Positions 13,201-24,700 of a DNA stretch of 64,000 nucleotides are shown here, piece by piece. Each line of letters begins with the position of its first letter. The first letter of the stretch is position 1. This stretch comes from Saccharomycopsis fibuligera x Saccharomycopsis cf. fibuligera (lineage: Eukaryota; Ascomycota; Saccharomycetes; Ascoideales; Saccharomycopsidaceae): NCBI GenBank assembly GCA_001936135.1, contig CP012819.1, positions 1,645,501-1,709,500 on the forward strand, read 5' to 3'. The translations under genes and the position numbers were made by a program. Under the pieces are notes generated by a model that did not search any database, was not told the DNA's origin, and saw only the letters and a list, made by a program, of their open reading frames with translations.

Positions 13201-14088
13201 TTACTTATCTCAATAACAGGGTTACATAGCTTGCTAACACTGCTAGTAGCACTTTGATTATCATCGCTAATGTCACCACCGGCAGCTCCAGCTGATGATA
13301 TACCATTTTTCACCAAATATCGCCTGTCCCATATGGCAATCTTGCCATTTTTGTCATTGCTTACCGAAGAAAAGAAAAAATCTGAGAATGGGCCCACGTC
13401 AAGATAATTAGTATATGATGTGGGTATCGAATATATCGCTGAAGATTTGCTGCTACTGCTCCCCTTTGCTGCTCCTGAACCACTAGATGACGAAGGCGTT
13501 CTCAAGTCAATTTCTTTTAAGCCAGTAGAAGTTCCCGCCAAAAGATTGAATGGTTCCCTAGGGATAAATTTTAATGAATTAATATGATCATTATTTAAAT
13601 AACTCCGATAATTTTTGCTCATAGTGGGGTTATCGTACACATGCACCCCATGATGATTCTTAATTCTTTCTAAGCCAACAGCGAGCACGTCGCCGGTGTT
13701 AAAAGCTAAACAGGTGCTCACTCTAGAATGGTTGGTCTTGAGCACAACCACATTATCAGCGTCAGGATTGGTTATGTCAAATATATGAGGATGTTTATTA
13801 TTCGCGGCCAAGAGACCGAAATGCTTGGGAGAGTAATCAACACAGTTAATATCAAGCATAAATGAGCGAAGATTGAGCTCCTTGACTTCCTAAATTAAAA
13901 AGTTAATATTTTTAGAGCCACAATTTAGTGTTTGAGGGGTACAAGAACACTTAGCGCTGCCTGATAATACATACTGGAGAATCACCACTGGTAGAGTACA
14001 AGTTAACATGCTTGCAATTGGCACCAATGGAGACAAAATATTGCTGATCAAGCGAGCTCCACGCGTGGGCCGTTACTATCGAAGCCAT
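10281..14088 (-). CDS. SEA4: SEA/GATOR2 complex subunit Sea4 (Mios family), two exons
   Basis: Sea4 is a beta-propeller/RING subunit of the SEACAT (GATOR2) complex on the vacuole, which regulates TORC1. Exon 1 is 13975-14088 (38 codons from ATG 14088) and exon 2 is 10281-13889, giving about 1240 residues; S. cerevisiae Sea4 has 1038. The ATG at 13859 alone would drop the start of the propeller. The spliced N-terminus (HAWSSLDQQYF, then MLDINCVDYS) matches the S. cerevisiae layout (THWSYDN, then ITCLDYS). WD-like motifs include IAIWDRR. The C-terminal RING-like Cys/His region has CSICLYSLGAP, FCLNCNHGMHAKHADDWF and CPVPDCNCHC. Asn- and Ala-rich inserts lie before the RING, and an acidic block lies in the middle. 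It lies between NTO1 and RTG3 and keeps the S. cerevisiae neighbour order with PKC1 and RTG3. Family secure; splicing inferred. Confidence 0.93.
13890..13974 (-). other. SEA4: intron of SEA4 (85 nt, phase 0)
   Basis: On the minus strand the 5' splice site is CCA|GTATGT (intron starts 13974). A branch-like TATTAAC is followed by a T-rich stretch, and the 3' site is TTTAG|GAA (intron ends 13890). Without splicing the frame from ATG 14088 hits a stop inside this stretch. With splicing the reading frame joins exactly between codons. S. cerevisiae SEA4 is intronless as far as I recall. Confidence 0.85.
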
Positions 14089-14746
14089 TTTCGGACTTTC
14101 AACCTACTGAAGAGTTTATCTTTGTGCAGGCTTTTGTTGAATTATGAAAGATGGTTGATAGATAGGTGATTGACTTTTGATGGCCCTGCGCTTTTAGTTT
14201 TAATTTTTAGTGGTCTGGCGATATTATGCCGTAGTGTGCGGGGTTTGCTATGTGCGCTACCGGAACCATAATCAACTACTATATGCATATGATGCAGACC
14301 AGGTTTCAGCACAAAAGCGATAGAATGGGAGTAGAGCACTAATTATCAAAATTAAAGACCGAAGACAATTATTAGATTAACAAGAGAGAGAGAACAAAGA
14401 AAAAAAAAATACATAATACAGAAAAGAAGGGGAAAATGTAAATACAAAGAACTAACAGAAACACTTTCAAGTAATGAAGAGAGCAAAGAGAAATAAATTA
14501 AGATGGGCGTAAGTTGTGCATGACTAGTATTGTAGAATCAGTAAAAAAAAAAAAAAAAAAAAAAAAAGGGGGACTAATACAAAAAGAGAAGCTGATAAAA
14601 GTGAAAACCAAATGTATGTGTAAGAAACAGATAATAGAGTGTAATAAGAAACAAAATCGTGTAGCACAAAGAAACGAAAAGTATTAAAAGCAAATCAAAA
14701 TATAAATGATAAAAAAACAAAATATTCCATATTCAAAACCCGTTCA
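14089..14746. other. intergenic RTG3 3' flank / SEA4 promoter
   Basis: Head-to-tail spacer: RTG3 ends at 14747 and SEA4 starts at 14088, both on the minus strand. It contains a 25-base A run (14543-14567) and purine-rich DNA. No gene or RNA was recognised. Confidence 0.6.
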
Positions 14747-15673
14747 CTAGGCATAAGCAAACCTACCATTACTACCATTATTATTACTATTGTTAGTTTT
14801 GTCATTATTACTGCCATTACTGTTATCATTACCATTATTGTTTGCTCGACTTTCATTTCCCAAACTGTTAATCTGACTAGCAAAACTGTTCAAGAAATTT
14901 GGATCTTGCAATAAGTTTACATCAAGTTGTTTTAATTCATTAATCTTCTGTATAATTGCTTCACGCCGTTGTACTTGACGTTCAATCACGGTGTGTAAAG
15001 AATTAACATAATCAACAGTCTTAGATAGCGTTGTTGCTTTATTCGGTTTGATTTCCTTGCCGTTTTCATCATAAAGAAGCATTAATGGCGGCACTAACTT
15101 GCTCAAATCTTTAATACGATCCTTGATATGATCTCTGCGTTTCCGTTCCACAGCATTATGGAACTCTCTGCGTCGTCTAAGTTTTTCTTCTTTGCTAAGA
15201 GGCTGTTTAGGTAATGAGTGGACATTATTGCTAGGGGATCGTATCATTGGGGTTAGTGAGCTTCCTCCACCAATGTTATTAGTATTTACGCTGCTTGGTC
15301 CGTTTCCTATGGTAATTGCAGTTGCAGCTGGAGAATTAAGCGAGCCATACTGGTCAAAAGACTCACTATAAGATGAGGGGGACAAAGGTACGCGATTTTT
15401 TGGAATATTGGTGCCAAAGTACCCATTTTGTGCTGGTGGCGGCGAAAGAGCATTGGTGTTATTTGAGAAACTGTTGTTAATATTCATATTGGTTGAGCCA
15501 CCAATATTACCCGGGTTGTTATTGTCGTGGAAGCTGGTAGGAATTGCAGCAGCTGAAGACAACTTGAGTGACTGGTTTCTAACATTGGGGGAAAAGTACT
15601 GATTGTTAAGCATGTCGGATAAATTGTTGGCATTGCCAATGCTATTTCTATGATACGAGATTGCTATACCAGC

Positions 15674-15718
<45 letters not shown>

Positions 15719-16399
15719 GTAATTATAATTATTATAATTATTATTATTATTATTATTGCTGTTCGCATTACTGTTATCTATGTTTTGTGTATTGATATTA
15801 TTGATATTATTATTAGTATTGCCATCGTTGGATTGGATAAAATTGACAGTTGTGTCTGGAATTTCCGCATTTGCGGGAACATTTCCACCGACATCACCCA
15901 GAGTGTTATTCAAAGTGCTAACATCCAAGTTGCCAAACCCGTAATCAGCACCAAAATTTTCCAAGCCATTAATATCAAAGTTGAGGTTCTGAAAGTTGTT
16001 ATTAGTATTATTATTACTGTTATTGCTATTATTTATATGATTTGCATTGTTGTTAATATTGTACCCAAAATTATGACTACTATCATTGTTTTTGAAGTTA
16101 ACGTTATCATTTGTTAAGTTATTATTAATACCAATGTCAGGGTGCGGCACGAAACTGTTGAACTGGCCATTATCTCCGATAACCGGGGCTTCTTCCCCGT
16201 CAATATTCATATCCATATGCTCGCCGACAAGTTTGAATAAGTCAATATTGTCATTGAGGTTGATATTGGCATTATTTGGTGGGGGGTTGTTGCCATCGGG
16301 AAGCGGCTGAGAAGACGAAGGAGACCCAATGTTAGGAAAAGGGGCGCCATGGCGGGCGCTGGAGCCTTCAAAAGACTCAAAGTTGATGAAGTCGTCCAT
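14747..16399 (-). CDS. RTG3: bHLH-zip transcription factor Rtg3
   Basis: Rtg3 with its partner Rtg1 activates the retrograde response (CIT2, DLD3, TCA-cycle genes) and moves from cytoplasm to nucleus when glutamine/TORC1 signalling is low. The protein has 550 residues (S. cerevisiae about 486). The basic region and helix 1 (FHNAVERKRRDHIKDRIKDL) begin near 405 and helix 2 (TTLSKTVDYVNSLH) lies near 455-470, followed by a Gln/Arg/Ile-rich leucine-zipper-like helix to about 490. The rest is very Asn-rich, including poly-Asn coded by ATT/AAT triplets (minus strand, about 15675-15760). It starts at ATG 16399. The flanking SEA4 and PKC1 genes are as in S. cerevisiae (YBL103C-YBL104C-YBL105C), which supports RTG3 over other bHLH paralogs. 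Confidence 0.93.
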
Positions 16400-17145
16400 G
16401 AATGGTACAAAATGTGTATCGCTTAAACAAATTGAGCGTTAATGGAGCCTATACTATGCGGGATGTGGCTGTTTTAGAAGTGTTTCCTGAGAGAGCAATA
16501 TGGATGTGTGTGGTCTAGTGGCGATGAGGTCCGTTCGCTGCACAGTGTCTTTGCTTCCTGTTCTATCGCCAACTTCTGCTTCTGCTGCTTTTATTTTCTG
16601 TTTTAATTTTGTTTTTCGACTTTTGATTTCGCTAATCTTTTCGGGGACGACCTTTGATTTCTACAAACACTTTATATTATATAAGCAATGAGTAAATTGA
16701 TATGATATGAACGTCGACTCACATTAATATACGTCATTACACATAGTGCCGTTGTTACTGTCCTTCCACTCTAACATCAACCACCAGGGTATATACGCTG
16801 CGATAGCCAGGTAGTCTTCCAAGGCCAAAATAAGAATTTGATGATACTTATCTCTGATACGAATATTGACAAAAATTCCTTTGAAATAAACCAACAACGT
16901 TGTACATGGCTATAGTGCGTCATGATCTGCTAATCAAGCTGGACAAGCTGTTACCGCTATCTGCTGCTGTCTCGTTATGTGCCCGAAGCAACTTTTGGTT
17001 TTCGTTTTCTCCCACACAAGCCAAAGAAGGATATCATTATTGATGGTAATCCATCAACAGAGACAGACCAAAAACTGAACTACTCAACGGTCAATTGAAT
17101 CAAGCTATATACTAATATCACTCTCTATACGACTGAATTATTACA
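16400..17145. promoter_or_regulatory. divergent promoter region RTG3/HNT1
   Basis: A spacer of about 750 bp between divergent starts. No long frame or RNA motif was recognised. A TATATAAGC-like stretch near 16676-16687 could act as a core promoter element, but this is position-based inference. Confidence 0.5.
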
Positions 17146-17745
17146 ATGTCCCATCTTCAAGCATCCTGTATCTTCTGCAAAATTATCAAGGGTATGTACT
17201 CTGCTAAAGCAATGTCTTCTTGGACTTAAAGTTACTTTTTAATCCCATGGTTGCTAAATTATTCAGGTACTTTATCGCAGGTTTCCGTACTTTCCAGATA
17301 CAATCAATTACAATTTTACTAACTTAATCTATTAGGCGAAATCCCATCTTTTAAGCTTTTTGAAACTAATACTGCTTACTCCTTCTTGGACATCCAACCA
17401 ACCACCGAAGGACATGCCCTTATCATCCCAAAATACCACGGTGCTAAACTCCACAATGTCCCTGATGAATTCTTAGCTGACATCTTACCTATTACTAAAA
17501 AACTTGCTAAACTTTTTAAAGTGGATCATGAAGAAGGCCCAGAAGGCATCGGCTATAACGTTTTGCAAAACAATGGTAGAATTGCACACCAAGTAGTTGA
17601 CCATGTTCATTTCCATTTCATTCCAAAGAAGGATAAAGATACTGGTTTGGTTGTTGGCTGGCCATCGCAAGACACTGACTTTGATAAGTTGGGTGCTCTT
17701 CACAAATCTTTGCAAGAGAGATTGCAAAGCTTGGAAAAGTTATAA
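17146..17745 (+). CDS. HNT1: adenosine 5'-monophosphoramidase, HINT-type HIT protein, two exons
   Basis: Hnt1 hydrolyses AMP-lysine and other phosphoramidates of AMP; in yeast it is linked to the Kin28/Ccl1/Tfb3 kinase module. Exon 1 is 17146-17191 and exon 2 is 17336-17745, giving 151 residues, the usual HINT size. The N-terminus has CIFCKIIKGEIPSFK, followed by LDIQPTTEGHALIIPK. The HIT active-site motif HVHFHF lies near residue 115, preceded by GRIAHQ, and the C-terminal VGWPSQDTDFDKLG is conserved in yeast Hnt1. A second-exon-only frame beginning at TTG 17386 lacks the Cys pair and is not the full gene. S. cerevisiae HNT1 also has an early intron. VCX1, which lies near HNT1 in S. cerevisiae, is 13 kb away here. 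Confidence 0.96.
17192..17335 (+). other. HNT1: intron of HNT1 (144 nt)
   Basis: The 5' site is AAGG|GTATGT, the branch site TACTAAC lies in a pyrimidine-flanked stretch about 15 nt before the end, and the 3' site is TTAG|GCG. Joining restores the Lys-Gly-Glu-Ile-Pro-Ser codons typical of HINT proteins. Confidence 0.95.
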
Positions 17746-20192
17746 ATAATAAGCTGTCTTAGGTTATATAATGCCCAGATTAGATTTATTATAAATATAG
17801 TATCGTAATAGCTTTGTCTGCGTATTGTAGAGTAATGAAAGCTTATAGAATACAACCCCTGGAAACATTTTCGAAAGTTGGCCTTTAAATGGCAAGAAAT
17901 ATTACTAATATCGGTAAAACACCATTATACAGCTCAAAGATGGATGAAAAGAAGCATGCCACTCAAAAATTACACTTTTAGACTTCATCAGTGTTCTATT
18001 AGAGAAGGTCTGAATTAGCTCTCCTTTTACTTTATTTTATATAGTTGCCTTGCCTAGCTAGATCCTGTGATACATTCTGCTCATGTCTCTATCCCTTCCA
18101 GTGTATGCTGAAAGTTAAAGAGGTCAGGACATAAAACTAGGTGTTTTTTTTATGTATAAGGTTCCTGGTACGCACCCTGTATGTTGACTATAAGCTAAGA
18201 TTTTGCTTTTTTGACCTTCCTATCCAATATCTAGCGCTAACGAAAGGTACTACCTGTCAAATAATAAATATATAATTATAAACATTGAATGCTATGGAAA
18301 TGTTCGCTAGCCAACTTTGCTCTTGTGTTTACTGCCGAAGGTGCTGTATTTAAGGGAGAAAAGATGTCTAGTTAGTGGTAACCATGCTCGATTGAAGAAT
18401 GACAGCCAAGAACTACAGCTGTTTTAATTAGTTTAGTAAGAGCACCCAAATGAATTACCACTAAAAAAAAAGAATGAACAAAAATTAGGATAAATTCCTT
18501 TCATTATAATAAGCATCTTACAAACACTACCAAACTACATTCCTTCTCACATTTTTAAGAGTGATTTGGTTTTTTTCTTTCTTGCATTGACATATGAGGT
18601 CACAGGCCCCTTTTCGTAGTTACCATGCTTCATGGGCGAAGGTAATGAATTTTATCATTCTGTGACTCAAATAGTAGCATGAATTAAACTGCTTTAGTGT
18701 ACTACAATATGTGCAAATGATATATATTGATTGAGTCTAAACAGTTAGCGACTATTGAACTTTGGAAGGTCAAAATACCCAATTGGCGTCTCATTTTAGA
18801 GTTCATAATAAGCCAAAACATTTAAAATGCCATTGAGAACCCAAATATGATCAACGTAGAAAATTAAATTAGTCAGAGTTTTCTTGAGAGTTAGCTTAGT
18901 GATTTTCCTCAGCATCTTTTTCTATTTGTCTAATTTGAGGATGCCGCCACATTGCAAGACCGGCTGCGCTGCTAGGTATTCTTATTGATATCGACGACAT
19001 GGTTTTCGTCTTTTACGTTCTACGTCGATGGTATGCGGCTTATAGAATATCTATTGGTGCCATGTTTAATCTTACTTAGCTTTCAATTTGGCAAGTCTTT
19101 CAATTCCTGTTCTATTATTTTCCCTTTAACCTGCAGCAGGACAGCAAGAGCTTACGAGACGCACGTGATTACTAAAATTAAAGGCAAACAACAACATTTG
19201 ACAGCTACAAACAATCACCAGTAGTTAAAAGATTAAATAAGAATGCTGCCAAAACAACGGAGCACTTACAGTCACCAACTTAGCTCTCAAAAATGGCGAC
19301 GTTTAAGGAGCTCAAAAAACAAAAAGGTAACAATATGGCTTTCGAAAAGACAAAAAGAAATCATTTCAGCTACACTCAATATTTTCTTTAATTTAACGTT
19401 GAACAAAGACACAAAACATAAAAAAGAAAAGTAAAAAAAAATGGAGCTGCTCTGAGTGATGCAAGCTATTGTACCAGAAACAATTCACTGGATACAATAC
19501 TTACTTTGACCAGAGTCTCTTTTGGCTTTGATGTACGTGACTGTGAGTTTTGTTTATCCTCATGAAAATGGTTCTGCCGAAATATTCTTGCGTACGGCTC
19601 CAGAATGCAGCATGGGTGAAAAGAAAGAGAGACAAACTCGGCGGTTACTAATTGAATTACAGAATATGGATACAAGTCTTTTCCGTAGACGAGAACGGTA
19701 TAAAGGTTTGTCTCACGCATGAATCACCTGAAGTGTGTACATGTGTAATACTCAGTTATTTGCAGTACGACATATTAATTATGTGGTGTAAACATCCTAA
19801 GGTGTGTTAAATTTAGAAACACAAAAACAAGCCGGATACTAGTTACAATTTCAAAAACGACTTAAGTGCACCACTGCATAATCATATATAATGCATGCTG
19901 TGATTTATTATGGTGAATTTCGTGCATAAGTTATAACCGCCTATATAAGCAAGAATATGCACATAGTTGCGTAAATCTGCATGATCAGATATATGGCGGG
20001 TTACATGACTTGGAACCAAGTACACTAGCCACACCTGGCGACAGCAGTTGCAGTGACAAATAAGTTAGTTTTCCTTTCTCTGGTTTTATTTTAGCTGATT
20101 TCTGTATGCAACATAAACAAACAGATAACTGTTCAACAGAGCCTTTATCAACCAATTTCTCCAACATTACTTTTTCAAATTGAAAATTCACC
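17746..20192. other. 2.4-kb region without recognised gene
   Basis: No frame longer than about 85 codons and no recognisable tRNA, snRNA or snoRNA was found. The size is well above the other spacers in the gene-dense half. It contains the 3' flank of HNT1 and the upstream region of the unknown gene at 20193. Small frames at 18985-19224, 19243-19434 and 19522-19722 show no conserved motif. An unrecognised noncoding RNA, a replication origin or another structural locus is possible but unsupported. Confidence 0.5.
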
Positions 20193-21077
20193 ATGGCAAG
20201 CCACGATACGCTAGTTAGAAACTCTCTTTCTTCCAAGACAACCACTTCCAGCAAATCACCCGCTTATAATAGCACCTCTCCGAAGTCTATGCGTGTATTG
20301 CGCAAAACCCGGGCTGCTTCATCATCATTACCTTCGTCTTCCTCATCTTCGTCTACCGCAGCCACTTCTTGTTTCAGTTCATCTTCATCACCTTGGGCTA
20401 GAAGAAGATCGTTTCTTTCGCCAGCGATGATCAATGACGAGAAACATTCCGTGTACGAATTAGCCTCTTGCTATGTTTACGATGATCAGGCCATCGACGA
20501 TGATGACAGCGACAATGAGGAGATAAGCGACGACGATGAAGATCCAATATACCATAACAGCAATGATAATAATCTTGAAGAATGCATGCAAGAAAATAAC
20601 TCTAGCTCTAGTAATAGAAGAAGAAAAAGCAGCGCCATAAGCACCGGAAGCGCAGGCACTACTCGCCGCATATTATCCTTCTCTCTTTCTTTGAAAGAAA
20701 GCCAGGGCTTTAGTTGGAATCAGGACTTGTTTGCTTCAGAATATCAACAAGCTCGGGCTATGAGAGATACCATGAGTAAGAACGGCAGCAATGTCAGCGA
20801 TGGTTCTTACTCGTTTCGCCGTCACGAAGAGGCTCTTTCCTTTTATGATGATAATGTGGATCATGAATATGGTGGACAACAGCCAAAGGCACTAGGGAAA
20901 ACTGAAAAGATCGTTTCAAACGAATCTAATGACTTGATGACTAATAGCAAATTTAAAATAATACATCAAAAGAGAAGAAAGTCTGCTAATAATGAAAGAG
21001 AAGGGTACAGCTGCGTTGAAGTTAGTGAAATAATTGTTAATGAATCTGACAGTGATGATGATATTTTGCCTCACTAA
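20193..21077 (+). CDS. uncharacterised acidic, serine-rich protein
   Basis: I do not recognise a named family. The protein has 294 residues starting at ATG 20193 (CCATGG context). The N-terminus is Ser/Thr-rich and basic (about 1-90), a strongly acidic Asp/Glu stretch lies near 100-125, and an Arg/Ser patch (NRRRKSSAIS) near 145 looks like a kinase site. The only motif that looks constrained is the aromatic segment GFSWNQDLFASEYQQ near 173-190. A basic cluster (KRRKSAN) lies near 258 and an acidic tail ends in ESDSDDD. No signal peptide or membrane segment is visible. The composition suggests an intrinsically disordered regulatory protein, with the WNQDLF motif as a likely docking peptide. 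Coding status is likely from length and composition, but not proven. Confidence 0.7.
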   Translation: MASHDTLVRNSLSSKTTTSSKSPAYNSTSPKSMRVLRKTRAASSSLPSSSSSSSTAATSCFSSSSSPWARRRSFLSPAMINDEKHSVYELASCYVYDDQAIDDDDSDNEEISDDDEDPIYHNSNDNNLEECMQENNSSSSNRRRKSSAISTGSAGTTRRILSFSLSLKESQGFSWNQDLFASEYQQARAMRDTMSKNGSNVSDGSYSFRRHEEALSFYDDNVDHEYGGQQPKALGKTEKIVSNESNDLMTNSKFKIIHQKRRKSANNEREGYSCVEVSEIIVNESDSDDDILPH

Positions 21078-21703
21078 TTTAAAAAGCATGCTCTATTTTG
21101 ATATATTGCTTCGCTCATTTTGCTTCCAAGTTTATCATACAAATTATAATGAGTGTTTGTTTTACATATTTTATTCTATCAAGTTTTGATTTCACTTTCT
21201 GTGCTATTTCTTTCTCTATTCAGATTTGATACTTATTTTTTTTTTTTTTTTTCTTTTTTTCAATTTTTTCTATCTCCGCTTGTTTCTATTTTGTTTACTC
21301 TTTCATTCATTTATTTGTTTACCTGTTGGTGTTCGGTTTTCTGGGTTGGCGGTATTGGATTTATTTTTATTCTTTTTTTCAATTATGTTTTCAACAAGCT
21401 GGTTGTTTATATTATATACATTGTTTGTTTATATACATTATTTTGCTTTTTTTCTCTTATTTCCTAATTATCTTCTGTAGGTTGTTAAACAATAATAACT
21501 GTAAGCTCTGTATTCATCCTTAGTTCCTGTCTTGCGCTGGTTAATCCTGTTCATGTTCACTGTGTATATCGTTGTTTACCCGTGCGCTGCGCTACGCTAA
21601 AAAAATGGCGATCCGATGAGCTTTATTCTTAATATCTCGGAATATTCACACTTTGTGCTACTGAGTATCAGTCCCATCTTTCAGCCATACATAACCCAAT
21701 GAA
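21078..21703. promoter_or_regulatory. intergenic, T-rich, upstream of RAD24
   Basis: Head-to-tail spacer of about 625 bp. The stretch 21230-21480 is strongly T-rich on the plus strand; hydrophobic frames there are a consequence of that composition. No gene was recognised. Confidence 0.6.
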
Positions 21704-24700
21704 ATGCCCGAGAGGTCCCACAGTGTCCCAAAGGAGTCTCTGAAAAAGATCTCGTTTTTGAACAATAATGGCAACAACAACAGCACGAGCTTCGGCACGA
21801 GCTTCAGCAAGAGACTCAATAAGCGAGCCAGTTCGTATCAATTTGGCAGCAGCAAGAATAAAATTATCAGCATTGATAGTGATGACAACGAAAACGATTC
21901 GACAATCAATGATTCAATAGTAGATGATTCAATAGTGGATGACTCGCTAATAGATGACGGAGATGATAATGATGATGTTCAGGTAATAAAGACGACCCAC
22001 AAAAGGCTAGTTCCAAAAACGTTTAACGAGTCTAAAGTGTCACAACCCAACAGCAATATCGCCATCAGCAGTAGTGCCGACAATAGCAATAACAACACCA
22101 ACATACATTCATGTACCAGCGCCACCAAATCAAGAAATAGAAAGAAACGAAAGCTCCAGCGAAGTACATCGATCAATATCACCGATCTCAGGCATCAAAT
22201 AAGCTCTTCCCCATCTCCTCCATCAACGACCACAGGTAACACTAACATTGAGTCGGTAACTTTTAACAATAAAAATAAATTCAGCATTACCAACACAGAT
22301 GACCATAGGCTATGGTCAGATAAATTTGCTCCCCGCTCACTCACTGGAGTATCTGTACACCTGCGCAAAATTAATGAAGTAAAACAACATTTACTGAGCA
22401 TGATTAATGGAACTTCTCAACTCCGGCTATTGATTCTCACGGGTCCATCGGGGGCTGCTAAGAGTACTTTGGTAAGATGCTTAGCTCATGAATTATTACC
22501 GTCACCAACTTATTCGGAACCACTTCTAGAATGGGAAAACCCTTCTACTGTAAGCAATACCACAGATTCGTCTTTCAACAGAGTCTCGTCTCACGTTACT
22601 GCGTTCAGCAATTTTCTCAAATCTGTGAAATACAAGCAGCGAGAGAATTTAAGCGTAGTTCTTATTGAAGAGCTTCCGTTAGTATTTCATGAACCGACAA
22701 GAGACTCGTTCAGAAATGCCATATTTGATTACTTGCATTATGAGTCCCTGGTACCGTTATCTCCGTTGGTACTATGTATTACGGAACTCAATTATGATAA
22801 TACGGGCAATGATAACAATGGTGGGGGCAGCAGCATGGACATAAACAACAACTACTCAGTGACTACAATACTAGGACATAAAATCTTGAGAGAGTCAGAT
22901 CTGGGACGAATCCATCAAATAAAATTCAATGAGGTTAACAAGACATTGATGTTGAAGACGTTAAAAAAGATTGTTGCGGATCAACCTAGTGGCAATAAAG
23001 AATTATTCAAAAAAATCCCCGCTGTTGAAGTTAAACAATATTTGGATAACTTGCTGAAGACAGGAGATATTAGGTCAGCAATTTTGTCATTACAATTTTG
23101 GGCAACTTGGAAGGGGATAATGAGTAATAATGACATTGATTGTAGGGACAGTCAACGACGAAGTAATAGCAGTATTACTAGCAAAATAGGTGGCACTTTT
23201 TTATCTTTTGGTAAAGAATCTCAAATGGAGCTATTTCACAGCATTGGAAGGATTATTTTTGGATCACAAAAAGTTGACTCAATAGAGTTGTTGGTTAACT
23301 CTCATGACCGGCATATTTACAATGACTTGAATTTTCTTTCAGATGGCGTTTACAAAGAGTCATTATTAAAAGTTCACGCAATTGTCAAACCATCATTTTT
23401 CAGTAATGTTGAAGCAAATATCAAACTTGCTAAAAACTACTACTTATCCAATCATTTAATTGCAAAAAACTCTTTCATGATGTCCAATATTAAATTTGTT
23501 GGGTTGTTTATTCTAGAGAATTATGCCATTTTTCAAAAAGCCAAGTTTGCTATTGTTAAAGCCATGCGTATTTTGAATGATATTTCATTGACCGATGTGA
23601 TGCTTACTAGTGAGAATGATAATAGCATAAGAACATCAGATGCGATGGTGGAATTGGCGTTTCAAGTGCTAGTGAGGAGCGCTAGAACTAATTTGACGGC
23701 CAATGACGAGGATAATCAATTTGCGTATTTGGTTGAAGGAATGATTAATGGGAATTTGAAGAATGCTGCAACCGCTAAGATGCTAGGAGAATCCAAAGGC
23801 GATGGCGGCAGCAGCAGCACAGGGCACGATAGGTTGGTGTTTCCTAGGGACTTCAAAGCTTTAAAAAAACAAAGACAGATAACTGCAGAAGTTGCCTTTT
23901 ACCGCTTTGCTAAACTTGCAAGTGGGGCATCTGCAAATTTTACAACGAAAAGTAAAAGTTCAAACAACAATATCATCAACACTTATGATAATAGTCCGGA
24001 AGCAAAGACACAAACAGTGGCTGCGAGCTTGCTAGTTAGTTTCAACAATGCCAACTTGTTGCATGGATTCTATGAGCCATACATCAATAGACAGAAGCAA
24101 TACGCATTGAAAAGTTATTCTTCCTACTTGGCCCATGATGGTCAAAACAGCAATAATGACGTTAATAATAAGATAATGAAAAAACTTAAGAACTTACGCA
24201 ACTGGCAAACTGAAAAAAACCTACTAATGCAACGGCTTGGAGGTACTATCGATTTTTCAATTACCGATACTGAAGGTACAGGCAGTGATAGCGCTACAAA
24301 AGCAGAAGTAAGTAAAGATGCTGGGATTCTAGCGGCTGAAAAAGCAGCATCACTGGCTTCGTTGCTGGATATTACTAGTGGGATTGGTAGTGCCATTGCT
24401 AGTGAAGCAGGAGGCGAAAGTAGTGATAATTTAAGAGAGCTGTATATGAACTATATTGGTGCTGGTGCGGCGTTTCGAGACGGTTTTGAAAGCTTTGGAA
24501 GCAAGTGGAAAGCTGAATGGGTTAATGATAGTGGAAGTGGCAATAGCGAAGCAGATTTTTATGACGACAGTAATGATAATGATGATGACAATGAGTTTGA
24601 TGATGATCCTATTATCAATTCTGATGTTGAAGATGTTAATGAGATATTTAGTAGTTTTGATGATGATGAGTTAATAGGTAGTGGTGGTGGCGTTTATGAC

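Noticed and set aside
17386-17745. HNT1 as a one-exon gene
   Set aside because: That frame starts at TTG and lacks the N-terminal CIFCKI part found in the upstream exon.
19163-19580. Point centromere: CDEI-like CACGTGAT and a CCGAA core in the 2.4-kb gap
   Set aside because: No AT-rich CDEII of suitable length lies between them and the CDEIII match is poor.
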